In this document: positions 16,744 to 25,108 of the stretch, one piece after another
How the letters are laid out: every line of letters starts with the position of its first letter
Numbering within the stretch: the stretch's first letter is position 1
Source: ZC4RG19 sp017577565
GTDB taxonomy: Bacteria; Actinomycetota; Acidimicrobiia; Acidimicrobiales; VFJN01
Direction of reading: 5' to 3'
Length of the DNA: 64,000 nt
NCBI GenBank assembly: GCA_047459075.1
Contig: VSCH01000013.1
Span: 10,294-74,293, forward strand
Notes under the pieces: generated by a model
What the model was told of the DNA's origin: nothing
Seen by the model: the letters and a program-made list of their open reading frames with translations, nothing else
The model's database searches: none
Position numbers and translations under genes: made by a program

Positions 16744-17043
16744 GTGGCCAGCGTCGAGGTCGCCGACGACGGCAGCGTCCTGCTCACCGTCCACGTCCAG
16801 CCGGGTGCCTCCCGCCCCGGGGTGGCCGGCACCCACGGCGACGCCCTGAAGGTCAAGGTGGCGGCACCGCCGGAGCGGGGCCGGGCCAACGCCGCCCTCG
16901 AGCGGCTCCTCGCCGAGGAGCTCGGCCTGCGGCCCGCGGACGTCGCGGTGGTCGCCGGGCACACGGGCCGCCGCAAGCGGGTGCGGCTGCGGGGCGCCGA
17001 CCCGGGGCGGGTGCGGGCCTGGGTCGCCGCCCACGGCGGCTGA
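16744..17043 (+). CDS. DUF167 (YggU) family protein
   Basis: A 99-residue single-domain protein of the YggU/DUF167 family. VQPGASRPGVAG, LKVKVAAPPERGRANAALE and VAGHTGRRKRVRL cover the whole signature. Length is typical. The function of the family is unresolved. TAGCCT lies at 16733-16738, only 5 nt before the GTG, so the gene is probably transcribed as a leaderless mRNA. Confidence 0.92.
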   Translation: MASVEVADDGSVLLTVHVQPGASRPGVAGTHGDALKVKVAAPPERGRANAALERLLAEELGLRPADVAVVAGHTGRRKRVRLRGADPGRVRAWVAAHGG

Positions 17044-17072
17044 CGGGGGCGCCGGCGGGCGGCGCCGGGCGC

Positions 17073-18068
17073 TCAGCTCGCGGTGGCCTCGGGCAGTTCG
17101 ACCCGCGGGGCGCCCACGCACTTGGTGAGCGCCCGGCCCTGGCGGAACACGGACACCGGGCCGTCCTCGCTCACCACGACGGCCAGGGCGTCGGGGTGGT
17201 CGTAGGTCCACCGGGCGGCCGAGCGGTGGCGCATCCCCTTGTCCTCGATCGCCACGGCCGCCTCGGCCTCGAGCGACCAGCGCAGGCCGACGCCGAGGTG
17301 GTGGATGGCGCCCCGGTGGTCCACGAGGGTGGCGAGGTCGGTCTGGGTGAGGGCCGCCAGCAGCGCCGGGTAGTGGTGGCGGTGGACGACCGACAGCTCG
17401 GGCGCGTCGACCGCGCGCTCGATGTCGAGGCCGTCGCGCACCCCGTCGACCGGCACGACGAACGTCGCCCCGACGCGGGACGGGCTGAGCCAGTGCAGGG
17501 CCAGCTCGAGCAGCCCGCCGACCACCGGTCGGGGGATCGGCGGGAGGTGCGGGTCGAGCTTGCGCTGCTGGGCGGCGGCCGTCGCCCGGGCCGTCCAGCG
17601 GTAGCCGGACCACTCGATCGTGCGGGTGGAGGTGAACAGCCGGGTGGCGTGGAGCACCGGCGTGCGCTGGACGATGTAGACGCCGGTGTCGGCCTGGATC
17701 TGGATCAGGTCGGCCTCGTACTGGACGCTGCGGCGGAACAGGGCCAGGCTCCGCCGGCCGTCGGGCTCGAGGACGAGGAACGACGCCCGCCCGTCGGCGT
17801 AGCGGCGGGCGACGTCGAGCGGCTGGTCGTCGAGCGGGATGAGGTCGGCGAGGTCGCCCGCGGTCACGAGCGACCGGTCGCCGGGCACGATGATCGACCC
17901 GTAGACGGGGGTGCGGCGTTCGAACCGGGGCGGCCGGCGGGCGTAGCCGAGCTCGTCGAGGATGAGGGCGAGGATCGGGCCCTCGGCGTCGATCACCACC
18001 CCGTCGTCGTCGAGCTCGGACAGCAGTCGGCGGGAGGCCCGGCTGAGGTCCAGGGCTGCGTCCACCAC
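17073..18068 (-). CDS. DAC (diadenylate cyclase)-like domain protein with altered DGA motif
   Basis: 331 residues. The C-terminal domain (about 180-312) has the DisA_N/DAC layout: an LLELALHW helix, a strand GATFVVPV, HYPALLAALTQTDLATLVD, HRGAIHHLG (251-259), GMRHRSA (278-284) and DALAVVVSEDGPVSVF. The RHR motif is intact, but the metal-binding DGA triad reads R-G-A, with an Asp two residues earlier (D250). The N-terminal 175 residues look like a sensor domain of the kind fused to DAC domains; I cannot name it. It may synthesise c-di-AMP, make another dinucleotide, or be inactive. It converges with YggU. Confidence 0.75.
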   Translation of the reverse strand: MVDAALDLSRASRRLLSELDDDGVVIDAEGPILALILDELGYARRPPRFERRTPVYGSIIVPGDRSLVTAGDLADLIPLDDQPLDVARRYADGRASFLVLEPDGRRSLALFRRSVQYEADLIQIQADTGVYIVQRTPVLHATRLFTSTRTIEWSGYRWTARATAAAQQRKLDPHLPPIPRPVVGGLLELALHWLSPSRVGATFVVPVDGVRDGLDIERAVDAPELSVVHRHHYPALLAALTQTDLATLVDHRGAIHHLGVGLRWSLEAEAAVAIEDKGMRHRSAARWTYDHPDALAVVVSEDGPVSVFRQGRALTKCVGAPRVELPEATAS

Positions 18069-18205
18069 CTCACGATACGGGGGCGCGGGCGCATCGGCGC
18101 CCCCGCCGGCCCGCCCGCACCGGGCAGCGACGTTTGGCGTCCGCGACGCGGGGTCGCCGCACGTCCGCGTGCGGGCGCCCGGAACCGCCGAGACGGAGGA
18201 GACCC

Positions 18206-19411
18206 ATGGCGTTCAACCCCCTGGAGCAGCGAGGGATCCCCGTCGAGGAGCAGTTCCGGAGCTGGTCGGAGCTGTCGGTCGAGCCGCTGGACAAGCTCGG
18301 CGACCCCTACACGCGGTGCCGGGTGATCCTCATGAACGGCATCGAGGTCGAGTCGATCCTCTTCGCCCACCAGTTCGCCCGGGCGACCGACGACCTCGAC
18401 ATCCGGCGGGCGCTGGCGCTGGGCCGACGCATCGACCAGCAGCAGCGGGCCGTGGTCAACAACCTCAACCCCGGGGACCAGAGCCCGCTCGAGACGACCA
18501 TCGGCTACGAGCAGGTCGCCGTCGACCTCACGGCCTGGCTGGCCCGGAACGAGCCCGACCCGGCCCTCAAGCAGGCGCTCGACTTCGCCCTGCTCGAGGA
18601 CTTCGACCACCTCTACCGCTACGCCAACCTCTACGAGCTGATCGACGGCCGGGACGCGGCCGAGCTGACCGACTCGCTGACCGAGATCATGCCCGGCCGC
18701 CCGACGGTGGTGGAGCACCGCCACCCCTACGACGACGTGCGGCCCCACTACGACACCCACACCGTCGACCCGCTGTCACGGCTCCACGTCATGACCATCG
18801 TGGCCGCCGAGCAGCAGACCATGAACTACTACCTGAACCACAGCGCCGAGCTCGTGGAGCCGGTGGCGCGGGACCTCTACGTCGAGATCTCCCACATCGA
18901 GGAGCAGCACGTCACCCACTACGAGTCCCTGATCGACCCCCTCGACTCGTGGTTCGAGCAGCTCGTCTTCCACAAGTACGACGAGGTCTACCTCTACTGG
19001 TCGATGCTGCAGCAGGAGGCCGACCCCCGCCTGAAGCGGATCTGGGAGCTGCACCTCGAGATGGAGATCGGCCAGCTGCACGTCGCCTGCGACCTGCTGC
19101 GCCGCTACCAGGGCGTCGAGCCGGAGGAGATCCTGCCGCCGGAGCTGCCCGAGGTGCCGCTGACCTTCGAGACCAACAAGGAGTACGTCCGGTCGGTGCT
19201 GGCCGAGCAGGTCGACCTCCGGGCCGACGGCACCGGGTACCGGCCGCTCGACGAGCTGCCCGACGACCATCGCTACTTCGCCTTCCAGGGCATCGTGAAC
19301 GAGGGCGGCACCCCGTCCGAGGCGGTGGTCGACGAGAACCGGGTGGTCGACGGCCGCGACTTCCGTGACGAGGTCGAGGGCCCGCACCCCGTGGCCGGCC
19401 TCCGGGCCTGA
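18206..19411 (+). CDS. Large ferritin-like domain protein
   Basis: 401 residues from an ATG after GGAGGAG. It is almost wholly alpha-helical, with acidic and His-containing helices spaced like a diiron four-helix bundle: EVESILFAHQFARA (49-60), LLEDFDHLYRYANLYE (129-144), AAEQQTMNYYL (200-210), EISHIEEQHVTHYE (227-240, containing ExxH) and EMEIGQLHVA (285-294). No signal peptide or membrane segment. Its own product type is unknown; iron storage, oxidase or oxygenase activity is possible. It is followed at 70 nt by a second, shorter ferritin-like gene in the same direction, suggesting a functional pair. Confidence 0.75.
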   Translation: MAFNPLEQRGIPVEEQFRSWSELSVEPLDKLGDPYTRCRVILMNGIEVESILFAHQFARATDDLDIRRALALGRRIDQQQRAVVNNLNPGDQSPLETTIGYEQVAVDLTAWLARNEPDPALKQALDFALLEDFDHLYRYANLYELIDGRDAAELTDSLTEIMPGRPTVVEHRHPYDDVRPHYDTHTVDPLSRLHVMTIVAAEQQTMNYYLNHSAELVEPVARDLYVEISHIEEQHVTHYESLIDPLDSWFEQLVFHKYDEVYLYWSMLQQEADPRLKRIWELHLEMEIGQLHVACDLLRRYQGVEPEEILPPELPEVPLTFETNKEYVRSVLAEQVDLRADGTGYRPLDELPDDHRYFAFQGIVNEGGTPSEAVVDENRVVDGRDFRDEVEGPHPVAGLRA

Positions 19412-19481
19412 CCGGCCGGGCCCCGCGCCCGCCCCGCCACCCCGTCCGAGCCCCACCCGCACGACCGAAGGAGCACCCCCG

Positions 19482-20177
19482 ATGACGATCCTCGTCCCCA
19501 CCAAGGCGACGGGCGCCACCGCCAAGACCGCCGAGATGACCTACGTCGAGCCCGCCCAGCAGGTGACCGACGACGAGCTGGCCGCCGCCCTGCCCGACGC
19601 CGGCCTCGACATGGCCTTCGTCGCCGACTTCCTCAGCGCCGCCCTCACCCACGAGCGCTGCGGCCGCCACCTCTACCGGTCGGTCGCCGCCCGGACGAAC
19701 AACCCCGTGCTGAAGCGCCGCTACGAGGAGCTCGGCCAGGAGACCGAGCGCCACGCCGAGATCCTCGAGGACCTGATCGCCGGCATGGGCGGCAACCCGA
19801 GCTACGTCAGCCCCGCCGCCCGCGGCGTCGAGGGCGCCGACACGAAGCTGGTCGAGAGCACCTCGCTGCTCGGCGGGTCGCTCGACGTGACGACCCGGGA
19901 GATGGTCATGCTCCAGGCCGTCTTCCTGGCCGAGTCCCTCGACCACGCGCACTGGCAGACCATCGCCGAGCTGGCCGACCACCTGCCGGACGGTGACCTC
20001 AAGGACCGCTGGGCGCGGGCGGTCGGCGAGGTCGGGCCCGAGGAGGACGAGCACCTCGAGTGGGCCCGGGAGACCATGGGGAAGATGGTCATGCTCCAGG
20101 CCGCGAGCGGCACGATGGCCGCGGTCGGCGCCAAGGCCGAGGAGCTCGTCGAGACCGTGCGCGGCTGGTTCTCCTAG
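19482..20177 (+). CDS. Ferritin-like domain protein
   Basis: 231 residues, ATG after AAGGAG. Four predicted helices carry the carboxylate/His pattern of ferritin-like proteins: FLSAALTHERCGRHLYRSVA (51-70), YEELGQETERHAEILEDLIA (81-100), LQAVFLAESLDHAHWQTIAE, and GPEEDEHLEWARETM (ExxH). The helix pairs are separated by an extended loop (NPSYVSPAARGVEGADTKLV), as in DUF892/rubrerythrin-like families. It probably works with the larger ferritin-like protein immediately upstream. Metal occupancy is inferred, not shown. Confidence 0.82.
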   Translation: MTILVPTKATGATAKTAEMTYVEPAQQVTDDELAAALPDAGLDMAFVADFLSAALTHERCGRHLYRSVAARTNNPVLKRRYEELGQETERHAEILEDLIAGMGGNPSYVSPAARGVEGADTKLVESTSLLGGSLDVTTREMVMLQAVFLAESLDHAHWQTIAELADHLPDGDLKDRWARAVGEVGPEEDEHLEWARETMGKMVMLQAASGTMAAVGAKAEELVETVRGWFS

Positions 20178-20196
20178 CCGCGCCCGCCGCCCCGGG

Positions 20197-21705
20197 TCAG
20201 ACCAGGTAGCCGGCCTGGTGGGCGGCGATCATCGCCGCCGCCTCGGCGTAGGTCTCCGGGCCGTAGGTGCGGGGCGGCGGCATCGAGGCCCGCACCGCCT
20301 CGACCTCCTCGGCGGTCAGGTCGCAGGTGCCGGTGATGGGCTCGATGCCGTAGAGCCGGGCCGCGTTGACCCCGAAGATCTTCGCCTTCACCTCGTCGGT
20401 GAGGGCGGGGTAGCCGTGGCGCTCCTGCAGCTCCTCGCTGATCTGGAAGGTGCGCATGGCCTGGATCTGGTCCTGTGGCGTGCCGAACCAGATCGAGTCG
20501 GTGCCCCACAGCACCCGGTCCTCGCCGACGTGGCGCAGCAGCTTGCCGAGCACGTGGGCGGCGGCCGTCGGGTCGCGCATGAGGAACCACCAGGTGCCGC
20601 CCAGCTCGGCGTAGACGTTCGAGTTGGGCTCCACCCCGGCGTCCTGGAGCGAGCGGATGAGCCGGTCGACGCCCTGGGGGTCCGGGTCGTCCGGGTCGTA
20701 GGGCCCCGTGCCCCCGCCGCCGGGCTCGAACCCCGAGTGGTAGACGACGAACGCGATGTCGGGGTTGCGGGCCGCCGCCGGGCCGATGTCGCGGGGGTCG
20801 GCCAGCTCGGGCGTCGAGCCGACGATCGAGCTGATGCCCTTGTGGGTGCAGATGATGGGCGGGCCGATCTCGCGCACGTGGTCGATGAACCGCTGCCCGA
20901 TCTGCGGGCGATCGGGGTCGTGGTCGTCGAAGTAGAAGTGCGCGTCGGTCGGGGTCATCGTGTAGATCTTCCAGGCCGCGATGTCGTAGCGCTCCCGCAG
21001 CTCGGTCATGCTGGCGAGCGCCGCCTCGATCGGGCCGTGGTGCGGGTAGGCGCCGCCGTGCATCAGCACCCGGCCGTCGCAGCCGAGCCGGGTGGCGACG
21101 TCGATGGCGAAGGCCATGTCGTCGGGCTGCAGGCCGGCCAGCGAGGCGGTCGGCAGCGCCGAGAGGATCGTCATCGACGTGTCGGAGCGGACGAACACCT
21201 CCCGGAAGTAGGCCTCCGCGGTGAAGCAGGCCTTGGCGCCGGCCGCGCCCCGGCCCTCCTCGCACCCCGACTGCGGGAAGGCCGCGGTCCACTCGCCGAT
21301 GCCGGGGTCGGCGTCGTAGTTCACGTAGTGGGTCTGGACGTCGAAGATGAACTCCTCGCCGCCCAGCTCCTCGAGCGCCGTGGCGGTGTCGCGGGTGGCG
21401 TCCTCGGACACGTCGAAGGTGCCGCCCGGCCGCTCGCCGCGGCTGGCGGCCTCCTCCTTCGAGCAGGCGGCGAGCACGAACAGCGTCGCCGCGGCGCCGG
21501 TGATGCTGCTCAGGAAGCGTCGCCGCGACATGTTGAGGCGACGGGCGTTCTCGTCGGCCAGGCGGTACGTGCGGCGGATGGCCTCGCGCACCACCGGGCC
21601 GTGGGGGATCGGGTGGAACTCGCCGTTGGAGACCGGTCCCAGCTTGATGGGCAGGCGGGGCTCGTCGTCCTCGTCCCCGCGGAGGATGTGACTCCAGTCA
21701 CGCAC
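20197..21705 (-). CDS. Tat-exported lipoprotein amidohydrolase (amidohydrolase 2 family)
   Basis: 502 residues. A twin-arginine signal (MSRRRFLSS) leads into a lipobox (FVLAAC, then SKEE), so the mature protein is probably lipid-anchored outside the membrane. It follows an unusually long 58-residue pre-region. The catalytic domain has amidohydrolase-2 features: DVQTHYVNY in place of the usual HxH strand, CTHKGISS, YHSGFEP and LWGTDSIWFGTP, which supplies the late Asp. Many members of this superfamily are decarboxylases or hydrolases of aromatic acids. The substrate here is unknown. It is convergent with the ferritin-like pair. Confidence 0.88.
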   Translation of the reverse strand: MRDWSHILRGDEDDEPRLPIKLGPVSNGEFHPIPHGPVVREAIRRTYRLADENARRLNMSRRRFLSSITGAAATLFVLAACSKEEAASRGERPGGTFDVSEDATRDTATALEELGGEEFIFDVQTHYVNYDADPGIGEWTAAFPQSGCEEGRGAAGAKACFTAEAYFREVFVRSDTSMTILSALPTASLAGLQPDDMAFAIDVATRLGCDGRVLMHGGAYPHHGPIEAALASMTELRERYDIAAWKIYTMTPTDAHFYFDDHDPDRPQIGQRFIDHVREIGPPIICTHKGISSIVGSTPELADPRDIGPAAARNPDIAFVVYHSGFEPGGGGTGPYDPDDPDPQGVDRLIRSLQDAGVEPNSNVYAELGGTWWFLMRDPTAAAHVLGKLLRHVGEDRVLWGTDSIWFGTPQDQIQAMRTFQISEELQERHGYPALTDEVKAKIFGVNAARLYGIEPITGTCDLTAEEVEAVRASMPPPRTYGPETYAEAAAMIAAHQAGYLV

Positions 21706-21744
21706 GGGACCAGTGAACCACCCCGGCGGGCGGCCTGCTCGGGC

Positions 21745-23448
21745 TCAGAGCGGCGGCAGGCGCTGGTCCAGGTCGACCAGGCCGGCGAGCGGGTCGCCGG
21801 CCTCCGCCAACCGCGCCGGCGCCGTGCGGACCGTCCACCGGTCGGGCCGCAGGTCGGGGTCGTCGAGCTCGTCCCACTCGAGCGGCACCGCCACCGGACC
21901 GCCGGGCGCCGCGAGGACGCTCCACGGCGCGGGCGGCGGGCGGTCGGGGGCCGCGGGGCCGGCGTCGAGGCGGGCCCGGCCGCGCCGGTCGCGGCCACCC
22001 CCCGGCGACGCCACGAGCTCCGGGACGGTGGCGCCGACGGCCCGGGCCAGCCCCTCGGCCCAGGCCCGGGTCTCCTCCGTCGACGGCCCGCGGCCGACCG
22101 GCACCCGGACCTCGACGTGCCGGCCCCGCAGCGTGGGCCGGGCCTCGAGCCGGAGGTGGTCGAGCGCCGCGCGGAACAGGCGGGCGAGCACGAGGACGTC
22201 CTCGAACGAGGTCCGCTCGCCGGGGGCGATGTCGACGACCGCCCAGGTCGGCCGGCGGACGTCGTCGCGGCGCGCGAGCCACGGGCGCAGCTCGACGGCG
22301 CCGGCGGCCGCCAGCCAGGCGACGGCCGGCGGGCTGTCGAGCACCGGGTACCACCGGGCCGTCCCCGGGCCGGCGCCCTCGTCGCGCCAGCGGTCGACCC
22401 AGTCGGGCGCGCCGCGGGGGAGGCCGGTCCGCCACGGGGCCGCCCGGCCGCCGGTGGGGTGGTGGCGCCGGGCGACCGGCCGGTCGACCAGGTGGGGCAG
22501 GATCGCCGGGGCGGCGGTGGCGTACCAGCGGACGAGGTCGCGCCGGGTCACCGGCTCCTCGCCGTCCCGGCCGGGGAGCAGCACGGCGTCGAGGTCCGCC
22601 AGCTCCAGGGCTCGGCCCTGCAGCTCCCAGCGGCCGCCCCGGCCCGGCAGGGCGTCCAGCGCCGCCAGCTCCTCCGCCGTGGGCGGCGACCACCGGGCGG
22701 CGCCCAGGCGCTCCTCGGCCTGGGCCGGCGGGCGGTCGCTGTGCCAGCGGGCCTCGGGAGCCGCCGCGACCTCGTCGTTGGTGCGGCCGGTCTTCACCGA
22801 GCGGGGGTGGTCCTCGGGGTCCCAGCCGGGCACGGCGTGCTCGTCGCCCTTGTGGAGCAGCAGCCACCGCTCGCGCCGCGACCGGTCGCGGTCGGTGCGC
22901 ACGAGCACGAAGCGACCCCGCAGCTTCTCGGCCTCGACGTCGAAGTGCAGCTCGCCGGCGGCGATGGCGGCGGCCGGGTCGTCGGTGCCCACGGGCGTCC
23001 ACGTGCCGCGGTCCCAGACGATGACGTCGCCGCCGCCGTACTCGCCCGCCGGGATGACGCCCTCGAAGTCGGCGTACTCGATCGGGTGGTCCTCGACGTG
23101 CACGGCCAGGGACCGCACGGTGGGGTCGAGCGTCGGCCCCTTGGGGACCGCCCAGCTGGCCAGGGTGCCGTCGACCTCGAGGCGCAGGTCGTAGTGGAGC
23201 CGCCGGGCCCGGTGGCGCTGGACGACGAACAGGCGGCCGCCCTCGCCGGCGCGCCGGCGCGCCGCGTCCGGGACGGGCGCGGCCTCGCGGCCGTCGCCCG
23301 GCGGCTCGGACGTGCGGTCGAACCGGCGCCTGGCCCGGTACTCCTCGAGGGCGGCGCCGTCCCGGCCCCCGGCGCCGTCGCCCCCGGTCCGGCGCCGGGC
23401 CGCGCGGGCGCCGCCTCGCCGGCGGGGCTCTCGGGCGGACCGGGGCAC
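21745..23448 (-). CDS. LigD-like 3'-phosphoesterase fused to a degenerate polymerase domain
   Basis: 567 residues. The phosphoesterase domain (about 70-215) is well preserved: VVQRHRARRLHYDLRLEVDG, SWAVPKGP and VEDHPIEYADFEGVIPAGEY, including the catalytic His/His/Asp cluster near 79-87. The second half aligns in layout with a LigD polymerase domain. However, the catalytic LDLDP motif reads VVDIAPG (Asp406, Ala408), so one of two metal-binding Asp is lost. The TSGxKG motif is replaced by TLRGRHVEV. There is no ligase domain. It may trim 3' ends in NHEJ and use the pseudo-polymerase half for binding. GTG start. Confidence 0.85.
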   Translation of the reverse strand: MPRSAREPRRRGGARAARRRTGGDGAGGRDGAALEEYRARRRFDRTSEPPGDGREAAPVPDAARRRAGEGGRLFVVQRHRARRLHYDLRLEVDGTLASWAVPKGPTLDPTVRSLAVHVEDHPIEYADFEGVIPAGEYGGGDVIVWDRGTWTPVGTDDPAAAIAAGELHFDVEAEKLRGRFVLVRTDRDRSRRERWLLLHKGDEHAVPGWDPEDHPRSVKTGRTNDEVAAAPEARWHSDRPPAQAEERLGAARWSPPTAEELAALDALPGRGGRWELQGRALELADLDAVLLPGRDGEEPVTRRDLVRWYATAAPAILPHLVDRPVARRHHPTGGRAAPWRTGLPRGAPDWVDRWRDEGAGPGTARWYPVLDSPPAVAWLAAAGAVELRPWLARRDDVRRPTWAVVDIAPGERTSFEDVLVLARLFRAALDHLRLEARPTLRGRHVEVRVPVGRGPSTEETRAWAEGLARAVGATVPELVASPGGGRDRRGRARLDAGPAAPDRPPPAPWSVLAAPGGPVAVPLEWDELDDPDLRPDRWTVRTAPARLAEAGDPLAGLVDLDQRLPPL

Positions 23449-23505
23449 GCCCCCTGCCTACCCGGGCCGGTCCGGGATCACGCCCGCTCTGGCACGATGG
23501 GCGCC

Positions 23506-23871
23506 GTGGAGGAGACGCGCGTCGACAAGTGGCTGTGGGCCGTGCGGCTGTACAAGACCCGGGGCCTGGCCACCGAGGCGTGCCGGGGCGGGCACGTGCG
23601 GGTCAACGGCGTGACGGCCAAGCCGGCGACGCCCGTGCGGGTCGGCGACCGGGTCCAGGCCCACGTCAACGGCCGGACCCGGGTGCTCGAGGTCGCCCGG
23701 GTCATCGACAAGCGCGTGGGCGCGCCGGTGGCCGCGACCTGCGTGATCGACCACACCCCGCCGGTGCCGGCGGCCGAGCGCGCCCCGGTCTTCGCCCGGG
23801 AGCGCGGCGCCGGCCGCCCCACGAAGCGGGAGCGTCGCCAGCTCGACCGGCTGCGCTGGCGCCGGCGCTGA
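23506..23871 (+). CDS. S4-domain RNA-binding protein (HslR/RqcP-like)
   Basis: About 121 residues. The S4 domain (RVDKWLWAVRLYKTRGLATE, GHVRVNGVTAKPATPVRVGD) is followed by a basic tail (RPTKRERRQLDRLRWRRR), typical of the Hsp15/RqcP family. These bind 23S rRNA or stalled 50S-peptidyl-tRNA complexes during ribosome rescue. I chose the GTG at 23506 because a CACGAT -10-like hexamer (23493-23498) lies 7 nt upstream, fitting the leaderless pattern seen elsewhere. The ATG at 23497, inside that hexamer, is the alternative. Confidence 0.9.
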   Translation: MEETRVDKWLWAVRLYKTRGLATEACRGGHVRVNGVTAKPATPVRVGDRVQAHVNGRTRVLEVARVIDKRVGAPVAATCVIDHTPPVPAAERAPVFARERGAGRPTKRERRQLDRLRWRRR

Positions 23872-23896
23872 CCGGCCGGCAGGGCCGGTGCGTGGA

Positions 23897-23920
23897 CCGG
23901 GGTCGCCCGCCCGACCCCGG
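23897..23920 (+). terminator. Hairpin terminator after the S4 gene
   Basis: A perfect 9-bp stem (23897-23905 with 23912-23920) and 6-nt loop lie 25 nt beyond the S4 stop codon. There is no U tract. Confidence 0.7.
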
Positions 23921-23929
23921 CTCACCCAC

Positions 23930-24016
23930 CCCTACGTCGGTGGTCCGCCTGGCCCCGTGGCCACCGGGGAGGGGATGCCCGCCCGAGCTGGTCTCCTCCC
24001 CGGCACCGACGTAGGG
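23930..24016. other. Long-range 13-bp inverted repeat enclosing a hairpin; candidate structured RNA or bidirectional terminator
   Basis: The arm CCCTACGTCGGTG (23930-23942) is perfectly complementary to 24004-24016. Within the 61-nt interior, 23964-23972 can pair with 23995-24003, directly stacking on the right arm. A GTGG/CCAC element lies near 23955-23966. TTGTTT follows the right arm. The position between convergent genes favours a two-way terminator, but the size and nested structure would also suit a small RNA. A further 6-bp hairpin lies at about 24026-24046. Confidence 0.45.
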
Positions 24017-24066
24017 CTTGTTTGCACCCTGTAGATCGCGCCAGGGTCCCCGGGCGTTACAGACCG

Positions 24067-24082
24067 GCGGAAGATCTTCCGC
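24067..24082. other. Perfect 16-nt palindrome GCGGAAGATCTTCCGC
   Basis: A fully self-complementary 16-mer lies 18 nt beyond the stop of the minus-strand Thr-rich gene. It could serve as that gene's terminator stem or as a protein-binding dyad. Confidence 0.5.
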
Positions 24083-24100
24083 GATCCTGACGCGCGGGGC

Positions 24101-25108
24101 TCAGGGGGCGGTGCCGCCGGCCGTCGTGCCCGTCCCGGGCGCGCCCGCCGGGCCGCTCATGGGCGTCACCGGCTCGACCTCGGTGGTCGTGGTGGTCGAC
24201 GTGGGGGGCGTGGTGGTGGGCGGCGGCTCGGTGGTGGGGGTGGTGGTCGGCGTCGGGGCCTCGGTCGTGGCCGTCGGCGCGGGCTCGCCCGCGTCGGGCA
24301 CGGTGGTCGTGGGCGTCCCGGCCGTGCCGGCGTCGGTCCCGGTGGTCGTCGTGGTGGTCGTCGCCGGGGCGGCCTCGCACGGCGCCGCGGTCGGGCCGGT
24401 CGCGGGGTCGCAGGCCGTCGTCGTCGGGGTGCCGGCCGGCGTGCCCGACCGGGCCTCGGCCCCGGCGGTCGTCGTCGTCCGGCGGGCCGTCCGGTCGACG
24501 GTGGTCGTCGTGGGCTCGTCGGTGCGGATCTCCTCGATGGCGGGCACGACGACCTTGGCGACGATGCCGGTGGTGGCGGCCGCGGCGGCGACGCCCAGCC
24601 CGACGGCGGTGGCGGCCGCGGCCGCCTTGACCGCGAGGACCCGGCCCAGGGTCCGGGCGGCCGGGTGCGACGACGCCGCCAGTCGGGCGACGGCGCGCTC
24701 CGCGGCGGTGCGGGGGCGGAGGTGGCGGGGGCCGCGGTCCCGCAGGTCGACGACGTCCGCCACGGTGGTCGCCGCCGGGTCGGCGCCCGGCTCGGTGGCG
24801 GTGCGGGCCGGGGGCAGCGGGTCGAGGATCGTGGCGTCGGCCGGCTCGACCTCGTGGCCGGCGAGCGCGGTGCGGCGGACGACGGACATGGCGCGCACGA
24901 TCGCCGCCTCGTCGGCCAGCTCGTCGTCGGCCGGCGGCGCCTCGGCGGCGGCGACGAGCAGCGCCAGGTCCGCGGCCCACGGCGGGTCGTCGGGGACCGG
25001 CTGGTGGCCCGCCAGCACCCGCTCGAGGACCTCCTCGTCCACGCCGTCGCCGTCGGGGACCGGGCCCTCGTCGTGGTCGGCGACGAGGCCGTCCTCCGGC
25101 CCGCTCAC
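24101..25108 (-). CDS. Putative anti-sigma/membrane partner with Thr-Pro-rich extracellular tail
   Basis: 335 residues, translationally coupled to the upstream ECF sigma factor by a GTGA overlap. The acidic cytoplasmic N-terminus includes DEEVLERVLAGHQPVPDDPP and a helical ADDELADEAAIVRAMS segment. A single membrane helix (AAAAATAVGLGVAAAAATTG) follows, then about 140 residues of Thr/Pro-rich sequence with runs such as TTTTTTT, likely extracellular and cell-wall spanning. The HxxxCxxC zinc anti-sigma motif is not present. Position and topology make an anti-sigma or co-regulator role likely but unproven. Confidence 0.72.
   Translation of the reverse strand: MSGPEDGLVADHDEGPVPDGDGVDEEVLERVLAGHQPVPDDPPWAADLALLVAAAEAPPADDELADEAAIVRAMSVVRRTALAGHEVEPADATILDPLPPARTATEPGADPAATTVADVVDLRDRGPRHLRPRTAAERAVARLAASSHPAARTLGRVLAVKAAAAATAVGLGVAAAAATTGIVAKVVVPAIEEIRTDEPTTTTVDRTARRTTTTAGAEARSGTPAGTPTTTACDPATGPTAAPCEAAPATTTTTTTGTDAGTAGTPTTTVPDAGEPAPTATTEAPTPTTTPTTEPPPTTTPPTSTTTTTEVEPVTPMSGPAGAPGTGTTAGGTAP

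Noticed and set aside
24101..24600. Simple-sequence-like GGTGGTCGT repeats as a tandem repeat locus
   Set aside because: They are explained by codons for the Thr-rich tail of the minus-strand membrane protein (ACC/ACG runs), with no fixed period.
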